Shown here: in pieces, positions 12,426 to 26,100 of the stretch
Numbering within the stretch: position 1 is the stretch's first letter
How the letters are laid out: the number at the start of each line of letters is the position of its first letter
Source of the DNA: Apostichopus japonicus
Lineage: Eukaryota; Echinodermata; Holothuroidea; Aspidochirotida; Stichopodidae
Assembly: GCF_037975245.1 (NCBI RefSeq)
Contig: NC_092579.1
Location: forward strand, 19,118,678 to 19,182,677
DNA: 64,000 nucleotides
Reading direction: 5' to 3'
Made by a program: the position numbers and the translations under genes
The notes under the pieces: generated by a model
The model's database searches: none
What the model saw: only the letters and a program-made list of their open reading frames with translations
Told to the model about the DNA's origin: nothing

Positions 12426-15400
12426 TCAGAATCTTCCTCCGTGCATGTACGGGGGTCCTCTGTAAGGCATTCGGTCCATCATCTGCGGAGGCATGCCAAA
12501 TGGGTGACCGTCTGACCTTGGGGGCATCTGGAACATCATCGGCATGTGAGGTATACCACCCATTTGTTGTGGATTCATACCACCTGAAGTAAAGGAAGAA
12601 AAAAACCAAAAACAAAGTATGAAACTGCATCAAAGTTAGAAAGCCTGGCAATCCATCTAGCTTGACATCCCCCTCGCTCACTGTCTGCTATTCCTATTTT
12701 TGTCAGTCATGTCTCAGTTCATGCCCCATCAAGTCATTTAATCTTCTGGCTACCATTCTTATCAATATCAGTCATCCCCCCCCTCCCCTGTTTGCCATCT
12801 TCTGTATACATTACACATACTCAGTTCTACTTAAACCTTCAATTGATCAATTAATGAGTTGTAAGTCAGTGCCTTCTTTCTTCTTGCTCGTTTAAACTGC
12901 TTCTGATGAAGATTGGGCTAAGATTCAAGTTTTTCGTAATTACTTGGTCAACTTTCATATCTAGCATTTTGCTAGCATTTTCTCTTCTATATGCTCTTGC
13001 AAGTAGACAAAATGCTTTCCATACTTGTTGGCAATGGTACGTACACATCTGTAAGGTGAAAGTTCAAGTTCAATACCACCAAAGTCATGCTGGTCACAAG
13101 CCAATAAAGTACATGAAAATGCCACACTTAAAAAGGTGATTGCATTGACTGGTTGTTTGGAACCAGATTATCCATAATCAGAACCAAAATATTAAGCTTT
13201 GAATTTTTCGGACAATGACACTGGAAATCTCTTCTCAACCACATCCCCTCCCTCCCCCCCCCCCCCCAAAAAAAAAGAAAATACAAATGGGAATATCGCA
13301 GACAGCCTTTTATCTATTCAGCACATCAAAATCGTAAACGAAAACTTACTTCTTGCTCAATCTCAATGATGGATGGATCCCACTTTTGAAAGAGGATCGA
13401 GATTTGGAACTTACCCATCATCTGCATAGGAGGCAGTCTGGCATGCTCTGGCATACCTGGAGCCATAAGGGGTTGGCCCATACCCATAGCACCATCCATT
13501 CTTGGGTGCATGACCATACCAGATGTTGGTGGCATGCTAGATACAGGCGGCATGCTGGAGACGGGAGGTTGCGAGGAAGCCTGCGAGACCTGGTGGCCCA
13601 TGGACATTGACGAGGACGTCATCGGTAGACTGCTTGGCTTTGCTGAGTACTTGGGTAACTTGGCTCGGATTTCTTCCTGCGAGTGAAAAGCAAAGAAGAG
13701 TACTAATACTATAATGAATAGTTGTGGCTAGCTTTGCAGTCTACAAGTCTACAAGCATATCCAAGAAGATTCCCAAGTTTACAAAGAAGACAGAGCTTTT
13801 CTGTGTGTGGGGAGGGGGGGGGGAGGGGAGGATGCATACATATCAATGGCCAAATTCATGAAGTCCTATATAATAATACACGTCGCCAATAATAATCTGG
13901 GTAATCTGTGATTGACATGACCAGGTAATTGCTATTGACAAAACAAGAATGTATTTCACATTTCAAAAGGAAAGAAAAGTTTTTTCCCTCTTACAGTCCC
14001 AAATACAAGTACTGCATCTGAAATAATGCAGAGAAGACCTCCTGTAAAGGATATTTTTCAATTTGAATAAAAGGATTATTACACTTTCTAGGATATTAAA
14101 CTTCCTGTCTTTTCCATGACCAAATGAAAGAAATCCTATAACCCTTTCCACAGAGCATGTCTGACATTTTGCTTTGAGGCAAAGTTTGAATTCAACTTGG
14201 AAACATCGAATAAGTCAATAGATGGAGTTCATACCTGAATTATTCATTTCATTACAAGCTAAAAGTTACTTTCAAATTGTCAATTCCCATACTTCACAAC
14301 TTAGGAGTGATTTATTAAACCTGCTAATACTGAGGGTGTCATTAAAACTCTTGTCCTTTTCTGATACTCTTTTGTAGTAATACCAGCTCGCTTTAAAATC
14401 TCCTTAGCAATGACCTCCCAAGGTCACCCAGATTCAAATGCTATGTGTGTGTGAACTGACCAATGAGAGCTCTTCATCAGGATGAATGATTTTACTGGTG
14501 GCGCTGGTACTTATCGTTGTCTTTGACTTGGATTCTCCAGACAAGGTCACTTTGGCTTGCGTGGTCGCCGAACTAGAAGCTGCTGCAGATGGCATAGGGG
14601 GCGCCGCGTATGAAGGGAATGTTTGTTTCGACTGACTGGGTGCTGAAGTTGATGGCGCACTACTCTGCAGTGGTTTGAAGTCTGCTCCGACTGGTCCCGA
14701 GCTGGAGGATGTCACAGAGGTCTGTTGTGGGAAATATACAAAAATTAGGAAATGCCATCAGAATGGTGATTGTCACCTTAGAAAAAAAAGGAGATGTATA
14801 AATAATATAGGAGCTGTAGTTCAAGCACTGCATAATATTATAATAGGATAATATCATGAGAGAAGAATTTCTTCAGTCAAAATCTACTTTCTTAAAGATG
14901 GAAAACATCACTCAGACAACTAGAAACACTAGTCTGTGTCCATGGTAACATTCATTTTAAGTCAATAAGCCATCTTGTGATACTAATATCTTATCAATTT
15001 ATCAAACAAGTGAGTTCATATTCTTGTATTAATGTCCATGACAATATGTCTGGCACTTTGCATAAAACCTCTTTGAGGCAGAGTTTACATGTGGAAGTGT
15101 AAAGAGAACACTTACCGATGCTGCACTGGGAAAGAGCGGCTTGGGTGGCGCTGGCCGAGGAATTGCAGCGCTTGATATAGACGGTCCCATTGGGAGGCTA
15201 GGTTTACTGACAGGAAGATCAGGCATAGACGACCTTGGTTGAGGCGGCCTCATGTGGTTCATTTGATTATGCATGGCTCCACCAGGCATCCGTACCATTC
15301 CTGGCATGGGGGGCATTCCCGGCATTCCAGGGAGTGGGGGCATCGGTAAGCTATTCAGTACAACGTGATGAAAAAGTGTCGTTTTCGGTAGAAATATGTA

Positions 15401-18400
15401 CATTTGTTCAAGACACTGAATAGATCTAAGATAATTGGGCTCCTTCACAGCAAGAATCAGGGTTTGATTCAGCCTGAAGAATCAGGGTTTATATTCAACC
15501 TAAAGGATCAGGGTTTGATTTGGCCTCATTTTTGATTCGGCCTGAAGAATCAGGGTTTGAATCCAACCTCAAGGATCAGGGTTTGAATCCAACCTCAAGG
15601 ATCAGGTTTGATCCAGCCTGAATAATCATAGTCTGATTCAGCCTGAAGAATCAGGGTTTGATCAACCTCAAGGATCAGGTTTGATCCAGCCTGAAGACTC
15701 AGGGTCTGATTCAGCCTGAAGAATCAGGGTTTGAATTCAACCTAAAGGATCAGGGTTTGATTTGGCCTCATTTTTTATTCGGCCTGAAGAATCAGGGTTT
15801 GAATTCAACCTAAAGAATCAGGGTCTGATTCAGCCTGAAGAATCAGGGTTTGAATTCAAAACTCAAGGATCAGGTTAAGAAGCATTTGAAACAGCATCAA
15901 TATGTCAATCAAAACAACATGCTCTCGTAATTTTGTAAAAGAAGCGAACAGTTAAGGAAGTAGCTTCTATATTGTTAATTATCTGTAAGACTAATAATAA
16001 AGTGCAAAGATGGATTTACATGCTAAACACTGCAAGGGTATAATGAATGTATCAAAATCATTTTTCACCTATTTACCTCATATGAATCATGCAGAAAACA
16101 ATCACATTACTGGAACTTCACCCCCAAATCTTGCTTTTAGTCAATATATGATTAACCTCCAAAATGGCCACAAAAATTTGTTCTCTACAAAACTATGGGC
16201 CACAAACATTCTGAGCTTAATGTAATGTTTTAAAATTTGCTATAAATGAAAATTCATTGAATGAACGAAGAGATTTTCAAAATACTTGGAGAAACATAAT
16301 TATAACAGGAACGATAAGGATAAACAGAAAATTGGCTAAATGCCAGTGGATTTCACCATTTGCAAGTTGAAATAAACTTTTTTTCTGCAAGTAGATATTA
16401 ATGACATAAAGAGATGGAAAGTATTTGGCAGCTCTAAATAGCCTCTAAAATAACTGATGTGTGTTATTATTCATGTAAGTGACAGTTACAACTTGATTTT
16501 ATAAGCTAATTGCATTTCTTAGCAAGCGATTAAAAATGTTGAAATTCTACGCCTGAAATCTATGTTGAAAGTTAGCAAATACAACCAACTGCTTGACAGA
16601 TGACGCACTATCACTTTTGCAACAGACAAGCTGAAATCGCCTGATCGATAAATCCAGAATTCAGACAGCACGTGGAAATTAAAAATGATCCTGTTACAAA
16701 GTACTTACCCAGGAATGGGTGGAGGTGGAACAAATGGTGGTAAACCTGGCATACCAGGCATGGGCATCCCCCTAGGAGGCATTGGCACTGGTGGCATACC
16801 AGGCATGGGCATGGGGGGCATCATTCCCCCTTGCATACCTGGTATTGGTGCAGCTGCCGGGGCTGAAGTGGCCACAGCCTGAGAAGGCCCGGCTGAGGTA
16901 GACGCTCCTCCATCTTGCTCTGCTTTCTTCTTGTTTGCTGAATCTTTTGAGAACAAAAGAAAAGAAGGGTGTTCCGACTTAGGAAGCAAGTGTAACGATG
17001 TACATCTGCTTAATATTTGACAGGGAGTGAGCACAGGATGGGAATTTTGAACATCCTTTAAAGGCAACAAAGGAAAATATACTCACATGGTATCACCTCT
17101 GTTTCAAGAAATGACAATTTTGATGGCAATGGGCCTGTTTTTTACTGTTTTTGTTTGATTTCTCCACCAGTGCAGTTTGGCAAATGCATATCTCGACGAA
17201 ACAGATGGTTTTTGCCATCGCATGACATTTTCTTATTTCAGAAACAAATAATGTCATTGTGCCACTTGAATGAATAAACAAATCAATTCTCCTGAAAAAC
17301 TTACCAGATGCCAATTTAGCAGCATGCTCTTTCAGATCTTTTTCTGGAATTCCTTCCATACCGTATATTTCAATCTCTATATCTGTTCTGTTTGGCAAAG
17401 CATTTGGAACTTTGTCCATATTTTCTTTGTGAACCTGTAGAAAAAAGGGGAACAAAATCCAAGTTTGACAACTTGACAAGATGCAAGAGAAAGAGCTCTT
17501 TTTACTCCAAATATATAGTGTCAGATCCATTCTTTAATATCTGAGAGAATGTATTTTGTAATCTTCTTGTTCATCTTCTTGCAATGTTCCAGTTCTAACA
17601 CTTAAGACCTGACGCTAATTTGAATCTAAGTCACTCTTTTCAACACAATACTTTCCCTGTCACAGGGTCAGTGTAAAAACTATTCAAAAACTGTTTTTTC
17701 AATCCCTGATTTTGGATATTACCTTTAAACACATAATGAGATAAAAGGGGCAAGTATTGAGACACAAGAGGCCCTGAAAACTATATTGAAAGCAATTTGA
17801 GTTATTTGAGTTAAAGATTACTGAGGCATATTAATATTAGTGAAGGCAAACAAGTCATTGGGAACTATTGGTCTGAACGTTGTGCAGCTGCAAAACACAG
17901 GAGAGTTTAGACATTGCAGAGTAGTACAGCAGTCAGCATAGCTCAGTCGTTTCCGAGAGTCAAGACAGCTGAATCATTACAGACATAGTTGTTGGGACAG
18001 TTAAGTAATTCAGACATAACAATCAGCAAAGCTGAGTTGTTTCCGTTGGTCAGGACAGTTGAGACATTTCAGACACAGAAGTGAGGACAGTTATTATAAG
18101 CAGTCAGTCAAGTCATAACGGTCATCAAATCGTGGACAATTGAGCCATTTTAGAGATTCAGGACAGTTGAGTCACTTGAGACATTCCAGACAGTAGTAGG
18201 AACAGTTGAGTTATTCCAGTCAGCAGTAGGCACAGTTGAGTATTTCCGAAATTCAGGACAGTTGATGCATTCCAGATAGAGGTATGGGACAGTTGAGTCG
18301 TTTCAAGCAGGGAAGTCAGGATATTTGATTCATTCAGGCAGTCAGGACAGTTGAGTCATGTCAGACAATCACTCGGTCAGTAAAATCATTTCAGACAACA

Positions 18401-19675
18401 GTAGGGTCATTTGGGTCATTGTAGACATACCAGTCAGGAAAGACAAAATAAAGACAGTCTTTCACTAAAACAAGTGCAACACTAAAAAGACTTCACTTTC
18501 GGTAAAAATTGTCATATTTGCTTACCTGCATGCAGTGAATTGCTAATCCCGGACCTGTGTAGAGCTTTTTGTGACATATGTGACATTTGAAGTGCTTAGC
18601 CTTCTGGTGCTGTATTAAGACCTTCTCATCTTCAAAATCCCTGTTACAATACCTGTCACAATTTTGTTAAGGAATTTAGATACAAAACATAATGAACACA
18701 AATTTATACATGAAAGGCTATGAAGCAATAATTTTCTGAACACATTTTAAGCAGGAGTTCTTTAACCCTTCATTTTGCTTTTGTAGCCTCAAAATGTACT
18801 TAAAGGAGAATAAACCCAACCATCAGCTTTAGCTTAAAGGGGAAAGGATCTTTGTGATGAACAACAACATTACTATTACTCTGAAATTGTATAAATTAGT
18901 TCTATTGCAACATGTCCCATACCCCAAAAGAAAATACTGATACTCCAAAATTGTAGAAATAAGCTTTAAAATTGTTCTATTTGTCACATTTAAAAAAGAA
19001 AATGCAAGTCTATCCACATACAACCAACTGTACACAAAGCACAAAGACATTACTCCAACAGAAGAAATACATTTAGTACAATGACTGGGTGAGATTCTGC
19101 ACACAAAGAATACAACCAAAACAAGGGTTAAAAACATAATAAACAGAATATACCAGCCCGATACAAGAAAGGCATCATTATGCAATGCCCAGTGCATCAA
19201 GCAGGTGACACATTTCACTTTCTATTTGATTTCTTTTTTATGGGACATACTTACTAATGTCTTAATCTTTGAAGTTTGATAGGCTATGTTGTGTTGTTCT
19301 CAAAATGTTGAAAGCAAGCATAACTTTGCTCACTGCGACTCAATGTTTTCAGAAACGTGTTGCTTCTATTGTCACTCCGAAAACATACCGTATTTTATTA
19401 AACCTAACGCTAGCTCTTAAGTGGGTCTCAGATGCACATTTTGTAAAATATCAACTTCGAACAGCCAAGATTTCAGCTTAGGCTACCATAGCCTAACACT
19501 AACTACTCAACACTGACAAAGTAACATTAGCCTAAGTTACCTACATTACGGTAGTCTTCTTTACAACTAACATTACCTATTTTTTTCAATCTAAAACATA
19601 AGGATTAGCCAAACTATATTCATTAAAAGGATACCAGCACCATGGCCTCTGTGGCTTCTTCTTTTTTCGACCCAT
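12426..19675 (-). CDS. ZNF207: ZNF207/BuGZ zinc-finger protein, complete, 8 coding exons
   Basis: The exons in transcript order are 19675-19635, 18652-18526, 17434-17305, 16943-16709, 15350-15116, 14721-14461, 13676-13415 and 12583-12426. They sum to 1449 nt (482 aa plus stop; the human protein is about 480) and all phases agree. Residues 1-60 hold two C2H2 fingers: C13/C16/H29/H34, then C37/C40/H53/H58. The start MGRKKKK and the later segment [15 protein letters not shown] are family signatures. Next comes a long Pro/Gly/Met-rich low-complexity region, a stretch with [17 protein letters not shown] and QTFPSYA that corresponds to the Bub3-binding (GLEBS) region of the family, then [20 protein letters not shown], and a C-terminus GGRF (human GGRY). 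In vertebrates BuGZ binds and stabilises Bub3, binds spindle microtubules and forms condensates. Donors are GT, including an unusual TTG|GTCAGT after exon 6. The function is taken from the family; the gene model is read from the sequence. Confidence 0.95.
15452..15870. repeat. Minisatellite in a ZNF207 intron
   Basis: This is a run of roughly 26-30 bp imperfect units built on AATCAGGGTTTGATTC and AGCCTGAAG, alternating with variants containing CAACCTAAAGGATCAGG. A higher-order pattern is visible: a block with TTTGGCCTCATTTTT recurs about 250 bp apart. It lies wholly within the intron between the 16943-16709 and 15350-15116 exons, about 100 bp from the acceptor of the latter. Confidence 0.85.
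17930..18440. repeat. Degenerate minisatellite in a ZNF207 intron
   Basis: About 500 bp of diverged units of roughly 25-35 bp share the words CAGGACAGTTGAGTCATT and TTCAGACA. It sits just upstream (in transcript sense) of the third coding exon of ZNF207, after the zinc-finger exon. No coding potential was seen. Confidence 0.75.
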
Positions 19676-22600
19676 TTTGGTTCTGTTTTCACGTCGGTGC
19701 CTACGTTAGTGTCTTTTTGTGATGTTCTACGAAGTGCAAGCGTGTTATCTGTAATACTTTATAGCGCAATTAGAGCAGCGTACCTAGCCTAGCCTGCATC
19801 GACGGTATTCATTTATTGAATTACTATTGTGGAATAGCCCCCTCGAAACGAACGCTATTTAGACCTAGAGTAACGAACAGTTGTACTACAAGTCCAAAGA
19901 ACCAGTATAACCTGCTAGAATTGTCCCTTCTTCAGGGTCAGAGCGTCCTGGGAGAATAAGTTAAATCATGCCGATGTTTTAGCCTTAACCTACTACTTTT
20001 TTATACTTTTTTTGATACTTGAAACTATCAGTAATATCTTTTTGATATGCAGTAACACTAACAGTTTTTATTTACATCAAAGAAATATAAAGCATAATCC
20101 AATTTATTCAATAATAACATCATTATACGAATCTGGGAGTGCCTGCAGCAGCCAATACTTTTAATGGGAGAGGAAACACCGTTTGCAAACCGCGATTTTT
20201 GTTTAGGTTTTGTCAATATGGTAGTTAAAATGTAGTTGATTATGAAGTGTTTAAGGTCTGTTGTATAGACCCCAACTATAGCACCCTATCTTGTTCGTAA
20301 AATGACCTCTTTTTACCAATTAGTCTGCAACGCCTGCCACATATTTTTCCTTGTAAGCGTCTTTGTGTGAACGCTGAATGATTTACTACACTGTAGACAC
20401 GAACGTACTTCCAATGTTTACACAAAGAGCCTTTTAGTGTTAAGGAGCTATGCAGGCTAATTGTAGAGCCTGAGGTCGATTTACGACCGTGGTTGGTCGA
20501 TTACATAATCACAAAACTTTCCTAGCAATAGTGTGCTATCATTTGAGCCAATAAAGCAGATCTTTATTGTTACAAATGAAAAGGATATTAAATTTCCTAG
20601 GGAAGGGAGAGGTAATTTCTGAAGCAATGATTAGGTATTATGTTCAGTCACTTTTCTTGAAGGGAGAGGGAAAGGAGTGAGGGAGAGGAAGTGGTGGTTT
20701 AAATCAGGGACTACAAACTATTACCAATAATACAGATATTGACTGACACTAAAAATAATAAAACAATGAAAAAAACTGAACATGAGATATTTAATTTTAA
20801 TAAGACTCTGTCTGATTCACACATGCAATACTTTCTCATTCTCTGTCATAAATATTGATTAATGAGACAAATTCATTTAAGATTCAAAATACATAGAACT
20901 TGCATTAAGGTAACTTTAATCTGTTTAAATACCAGCTACATACTTACTGTACATTACGCAGGACTCAATGTAAGTACCTTATAGATTAACTATACTTCTA
21001 TCTGAAGGCTCAACAAATGGAGTTCTATCTTTTTCTAGTTTACTTTTTTTCTTCTGAAACATGCCATGTTTGAAAGTTGAAAAAAACTAATAATGGCAGC
21101 TTGTCATGAAACTGATTCTACCAAATTCCAAAAATCTATGTTTTTTTTTAAATGACACACTACCTGCCATACTTTCTTTGCCAACTTATTAAGATAAAGG
21201 AATTCGTCAATATTTTGTGCATTACGATGGCACTGTGCGCACCTCAAAGTTTTCATACTGAACGATAATAATAACAGTTTACCATGCTTAATATACCATT
21301 TTGCAGTTGTAACAAGATAATACAAGATTTAATTGCACATGTTAATGATAAGAAAGGAACAGGCATGGGTTTTGCCCTTGATATAATGCAAAAAAAAAAA
21401 AAAAAAATCTTGCCCCTACCCCTTTTTCCTACTACAAACAATTGATCATGTGACCACATTTCTTTGTTTACTTTTCACATTTCTTTTCAATTTCATACAA
21501 ATTTCTCTCACACATTTGACAACACTATAATATCTTGTTTACAAAGAAAATCAAAACAACACTGACAGCTTTATTTCAATCACAAATTATTTCTAATATA
21601 GGTCCTGAGATTGAGAATGTTGCATCATTTAAGTTGGTCATGCAGATTTCAGATTAATTCAAGTTTCTACCAAAATAAACAAACCTTGGACTATTTCTTA
21701 TTGGTTAGATAGCACAACTCAAGCAGTAGAATACTAAACCTGTTCCCGTACATGACATTGCTCCAATGGAACACTGCCATTTCGAAACAGCTATTATTAA
21801 ACATATATTCTTTCATACAATGAAGCCTTTGAATTCTGCAGGAAGACAAAATTATATTAGACAAGTTTCAAAGACCGAGGCTGCTCACCTCTTTTATGAT
21901 GTAGCGTTATGCTCAAATTTATACTTCATTTCTCCATTTGTTGTTTTTGCAATATTGCAACGATTCGTAATTATCTGGAGGGTCACATCCAGAAAAAAAA
22001 ACGTTTGCAAACTTTACGCTATTTGTGCATATAAAAATATGGGACAATGGACAATATTAATGACCTTTAAGGTGAAGTAGTTGACCTAATAAACAATTTT
22101 ATATGCAAATGTAGTTTGCAAGCAACAAGGTTAAACATGTCATCAAATTCCATACAGGAAGACTGACACATACAAGTGTACTGTTACAGAAGTTTGCATT
22201 ACTCTGGGAAGTCATGGCCCAAGTAATTCAATCTCAAACTTAAAGGGACACTAACAAGTTTATCAAGTCGTTCCCATAGAGGTAATACTATGACTAGATT
22301 CTCAACTGAATAGGTTCAGGAAAATTACTGATAGTGACTTTGACTCGAACGCAACATGAAGTGATACATCACTTGTGATACATTAAATACAGTCAAAGCA
22401 TCAAGCGAGTTTGTTACCTGAATAAGGTCACCTATTAAAGGGCAACTATACTTTCATAACAAGAACTAGCCTATCTTGCATACTGGAATTAGGGCATAAT
22501 TGATCTTGTTGTTATGGCCTGATTTCCCCCTTTTTGGGGGAGGGGACAAGAGGGAGGGAGGGAAGGGAAAGCAAGGGGAGGAGGGATAAGGAAGGCACGG

Positions 22601-23155
22601 TTTTGGACTAGTTACTCGAGGAAATCGGAAGGGAAAGTGGAGAATGGCAATATATGGTAATTGAAGAATATTCTGCTAGGGTCGAAACGTTAGACCCTTT
22701 AACTTTTAAATATAACCATCTAGACAGATTTTTCCAATAGATAATAATTTGGTAACAACTCTCTCTATCTTTGTGTATCTGTATAATATGCCACCAGAAT
22801 GCTTGGATGTTGATAACAGTATTGTGCTCTGAGTATTTACCAGAGATAAAAGCTTGCAAATACAACATGCCTTTTTTTGGTGAAGGGGGGGGGGAGGAGT
22901 TGGGGAGTAAAATTGTTTGCTGACATACCTCATAGGATCTATTGCTGAAATCAACTTTTTTTAAATACTTCTGACCAATTGTGTCAGTCATCTCTCCTTC
23001 CCAAGCCCTTCACTTACTCCTACTTCCACTGCTAACCACTATAACCACTACTCAAAGCAAGTACAGAGAAGAATAAGAAGAACTGGACATTTGAGACGAG
23101 CCCTGACAGTACACAAAACATCGGCAGAAAAGATGACAAGACAAATGGGCACTTT
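19676..23155. other. Intergenic DNA between ZNF207 and CYBC1
   Basis: The left end should contain the ZNF207 5' UTR and promoter; the right end the CYBC1 3' UTR. G/A-rich tracts lie at 20630-20690 and 22530-22600, an A17 run at 21391. A CTGCTAGGGTCGAAACGTTA word at 22673 is related to one at 29576. No gene was recognised. Confidence 0.5.
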
Positions 23156-26100
23156 TCAAGATGCAATTTCGATTTCTTCTGCTTCGTCAGCTGGCAGTTT
23201 CTCGAATGAGCATGAAGAGGAAGAAGTAGTCGAAGAGTTGTCCTCTTCTTCCGGTACCTCACTCTTCTCTATCTTTATTGGTTCTGTCGATCTATCGGCT
23301 TCACAGATCTGAAGGAAATCTTGGATGAAGTTCAATACTGCTAGGTGATTCCTGTATGTGACACAAATACACACTTGACAGGTTTAATTTTTTTTATAAA
23401 CAACAACAAGTTTCATCAGAAAATTTCAACTTGCATGTAATAAGCAGGTAAAAAATGGTAAAAAGTTACAGGAAATGTAATAACAATCCTAGCAGGAATT
23501 CTCTGGAAAGCAAACTAAAATGAACACATAAGAAACCGGTTAAATAGACAGTTGATGCTGTATGGTGTAACTGCACAATGGAAATGTTAAGGGACAATTG
23601 TGTCATCAGCACTGTTATTAGTACTGCTTTCAGGTTATCATGAATAACTTGAGAAATTTCTCATGAATTCTTTTCCAAATTGCATACAATAAATCTCCTT
23701 GGACAAAAAAAAATGCATTTGACTATGAAAGCCCAAAACAGATGGCAGGACTGAAGGTGGGGAGGGGAGAGGTGAGGATCATGAGGGGGAGACAGAGGTA
23801 GCAACTAACACTTCAGATCCTTGCTTATGACCATTCTGTAACATGTTGTACTTACTCTCCAGAACCCCTAGTAGCTTTGATTGTAAGGGGTAAGGAATAT
23901 CCATCTTTGAATACAAGCAGCAAATACTTGGCTTTACCAAAAAACTTGACTTCGTCTTCTGCCATCTGTGCATCAATTACATGAGAAAGGGGAGCTGTCA
24001 CTATTAAAGAAAAGGAGAGAACAAAAGTTAAAACCAAAGGGGAGGAGGTGGATGGAATACCAACAAAAATAAAACAGTTACATGGGTTGTCATAGACAGG
24101 CTCATAGCAGCCATTTTCCAAAATTTCCAGGGTTTGGTAGATGGAATTCCATTGCAAATTGCTTACTAAATCCCTTACTGGATTGCAGCTGTTCCTTTAA
24201 CAGGGGAAATTTTCGAAGGTCGTCTGGTTGTCTGAGACGGCCAAATTTCTGTTGGGATAACCAAACTCAGCTGTGGAGGTCACCTGGTGGGACGACTAGT
24301 TGCTAAATTCAAATTCAGATTGCATAATGTAACTTAATACCCCCAAATAGGTAAAATGATAAACTGGTATGACCACCAACATTGGTGTCCTATTCATGAA
24401 CCTATTACACATATCTCCTACAGTGTACATATCAGTGTTGAGTGTTCTATTAACCAAACCTACACATCTTTTCTTAAGTGTACATACTGGTGTTCTATTC
24501 ACCAAACCTACAAGTATCTCCTACAGTGTACATATTGGTGTTCTATTCACCAAACCTACACATCTCTCCTACAGTGAACATATTGGTGTTCTATTCACCA
24601 AACCTACACATCTCTCCTACAGTTTACATACTGGTGTCCTATTCACCAAACCTACACATCTCTCCTACAGTGTACATACTGGTGTTCTATTCATCAAACC
24701 TACACATCTCTCCTACAGTGTACATATTGGTGTTCTATTCACCAAACCTACACATCTCTCCTACAGTGTACATATTGGTGTTTTATTCACCAAACCTACA
24801 CATCTCTCCTACAGTGTACATACTGGTGTTCTATTCACCAGTCCTACACATCTCTCCTACAGTGAACATATTGGTGTTCTATTCACCAAACCTACACATC
24901 TCTCCTACTGCACATATTGGTCATTGTTCATATCTTGATACCTTTTTTTGGGCAACCAAATTTACTGTTCCGACAACCAATATGTAAGGCATGGTTCGAG
25001 AGACAACCATAAAAGAATCCATAACAATTTTGCCCTGTTTTGTATAAGATAAATATTAGAAAGCCCCTGCAGAAGGCTGGAACTCATTGCAGGAATTTCT
25101 TTCCAAAGTCATCCTCTTTTGTCCGAAATAATTTTATAACAGGCCTCACCATTTGCTACATTTCCATGATAAAAACTACTAACCTTGTTTTTAATTTTTA
25201 TGTTACACCTAAAGATGTATGAATCCTCATACTTAAGCAGGTGTCTTACCTACATTGCATGACTCCTTACGGGCAAAGACGACTCTCTCTACTAAGCTGA
25301 GACGTTTCAATTGCACAAGGTCCTTCTTCCTGTCTAGAATACACTCCTAGTGACAGAAAACGGAGGGGTGTATGAAAACATTGGTTTATCACAGAAAACA
25401 TTTTCAGAACGGAGGCAAAAACATAAGAATGGGGTTAAACAGACAATTTCGGAGATGGTTAAGTGAAGCAAAGAGAACAATTGCTTGATAATACCATAAT
25501 TCACACTCGGGGTGAAAAGACCCCTACGGGCGGGCAATGGCCCGTCTAGGCTATTGGGCATGAGTTTTAACTCAATTAATTTGGCAAATTTTTGTTCTTT
25601 TTTAACCAAGTTTGATATTTAATTGACAAATGTCAGTGTAAAACAAACTTCCTCCTTCCCATCCCCCCCCCCCTTCCACCAAACCAAAACAAATTTACTC
25701 TTTGTTTTTTACACTTAAATACTGGTTAGACTTTTTTGTGACATGGATCTTATATCAATGGCAAAAGGTACAAAACTTTGTGATGTCACAGCCATTACCT
25801 GTGATGTCACAGCCAGTATTTGTTATATCACCACAATCCCATGACAATTGGCAACCTTACTCACCTCCCAATCATCTAAAGATAGGAATGCACCCAACAC
25901 ACCACAGGAAAAACAAAACAGCTTCCACAACATAGAGTCATCTTCATGAGAGAATACAACCACTCCAAGGCCGATGGACAATATTCCTGAAATGAAAGCA
26001 AATTAAACAAACAAACTTAAACCAGGCACATGACTATACCACTTACTGTATGCAAATAAAAACACCTGCTGAGAGTGCAAAATATTTGCAACACATAATT

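Noticed and set aside
12271-12681. 136-codon minus-strand open frame over the end of ZNF207
   Set aside because: It is the wrong frame and passes through the acceptor. The frame that joins to the previous exon and ends GGRF-stop at 12426 matches the family.
13353-13610. Plus-strand open frame rich in His and Trp
   Set aside because: Antisense shadow of a ZNF207 exon.
15235-15423. Plus-strand open frame
   Set aside because: Antisense of the Pro/Met-rich ZNF207 exon at 15116-15350.
24369-24987. Long repetitive open frames of 169-189 codons on the plus strand
   Set aside because: They arise because the 48-bp minisatellite unit is a multiple of three. They lie antisense in a CYBC1 intron and show no family motif.
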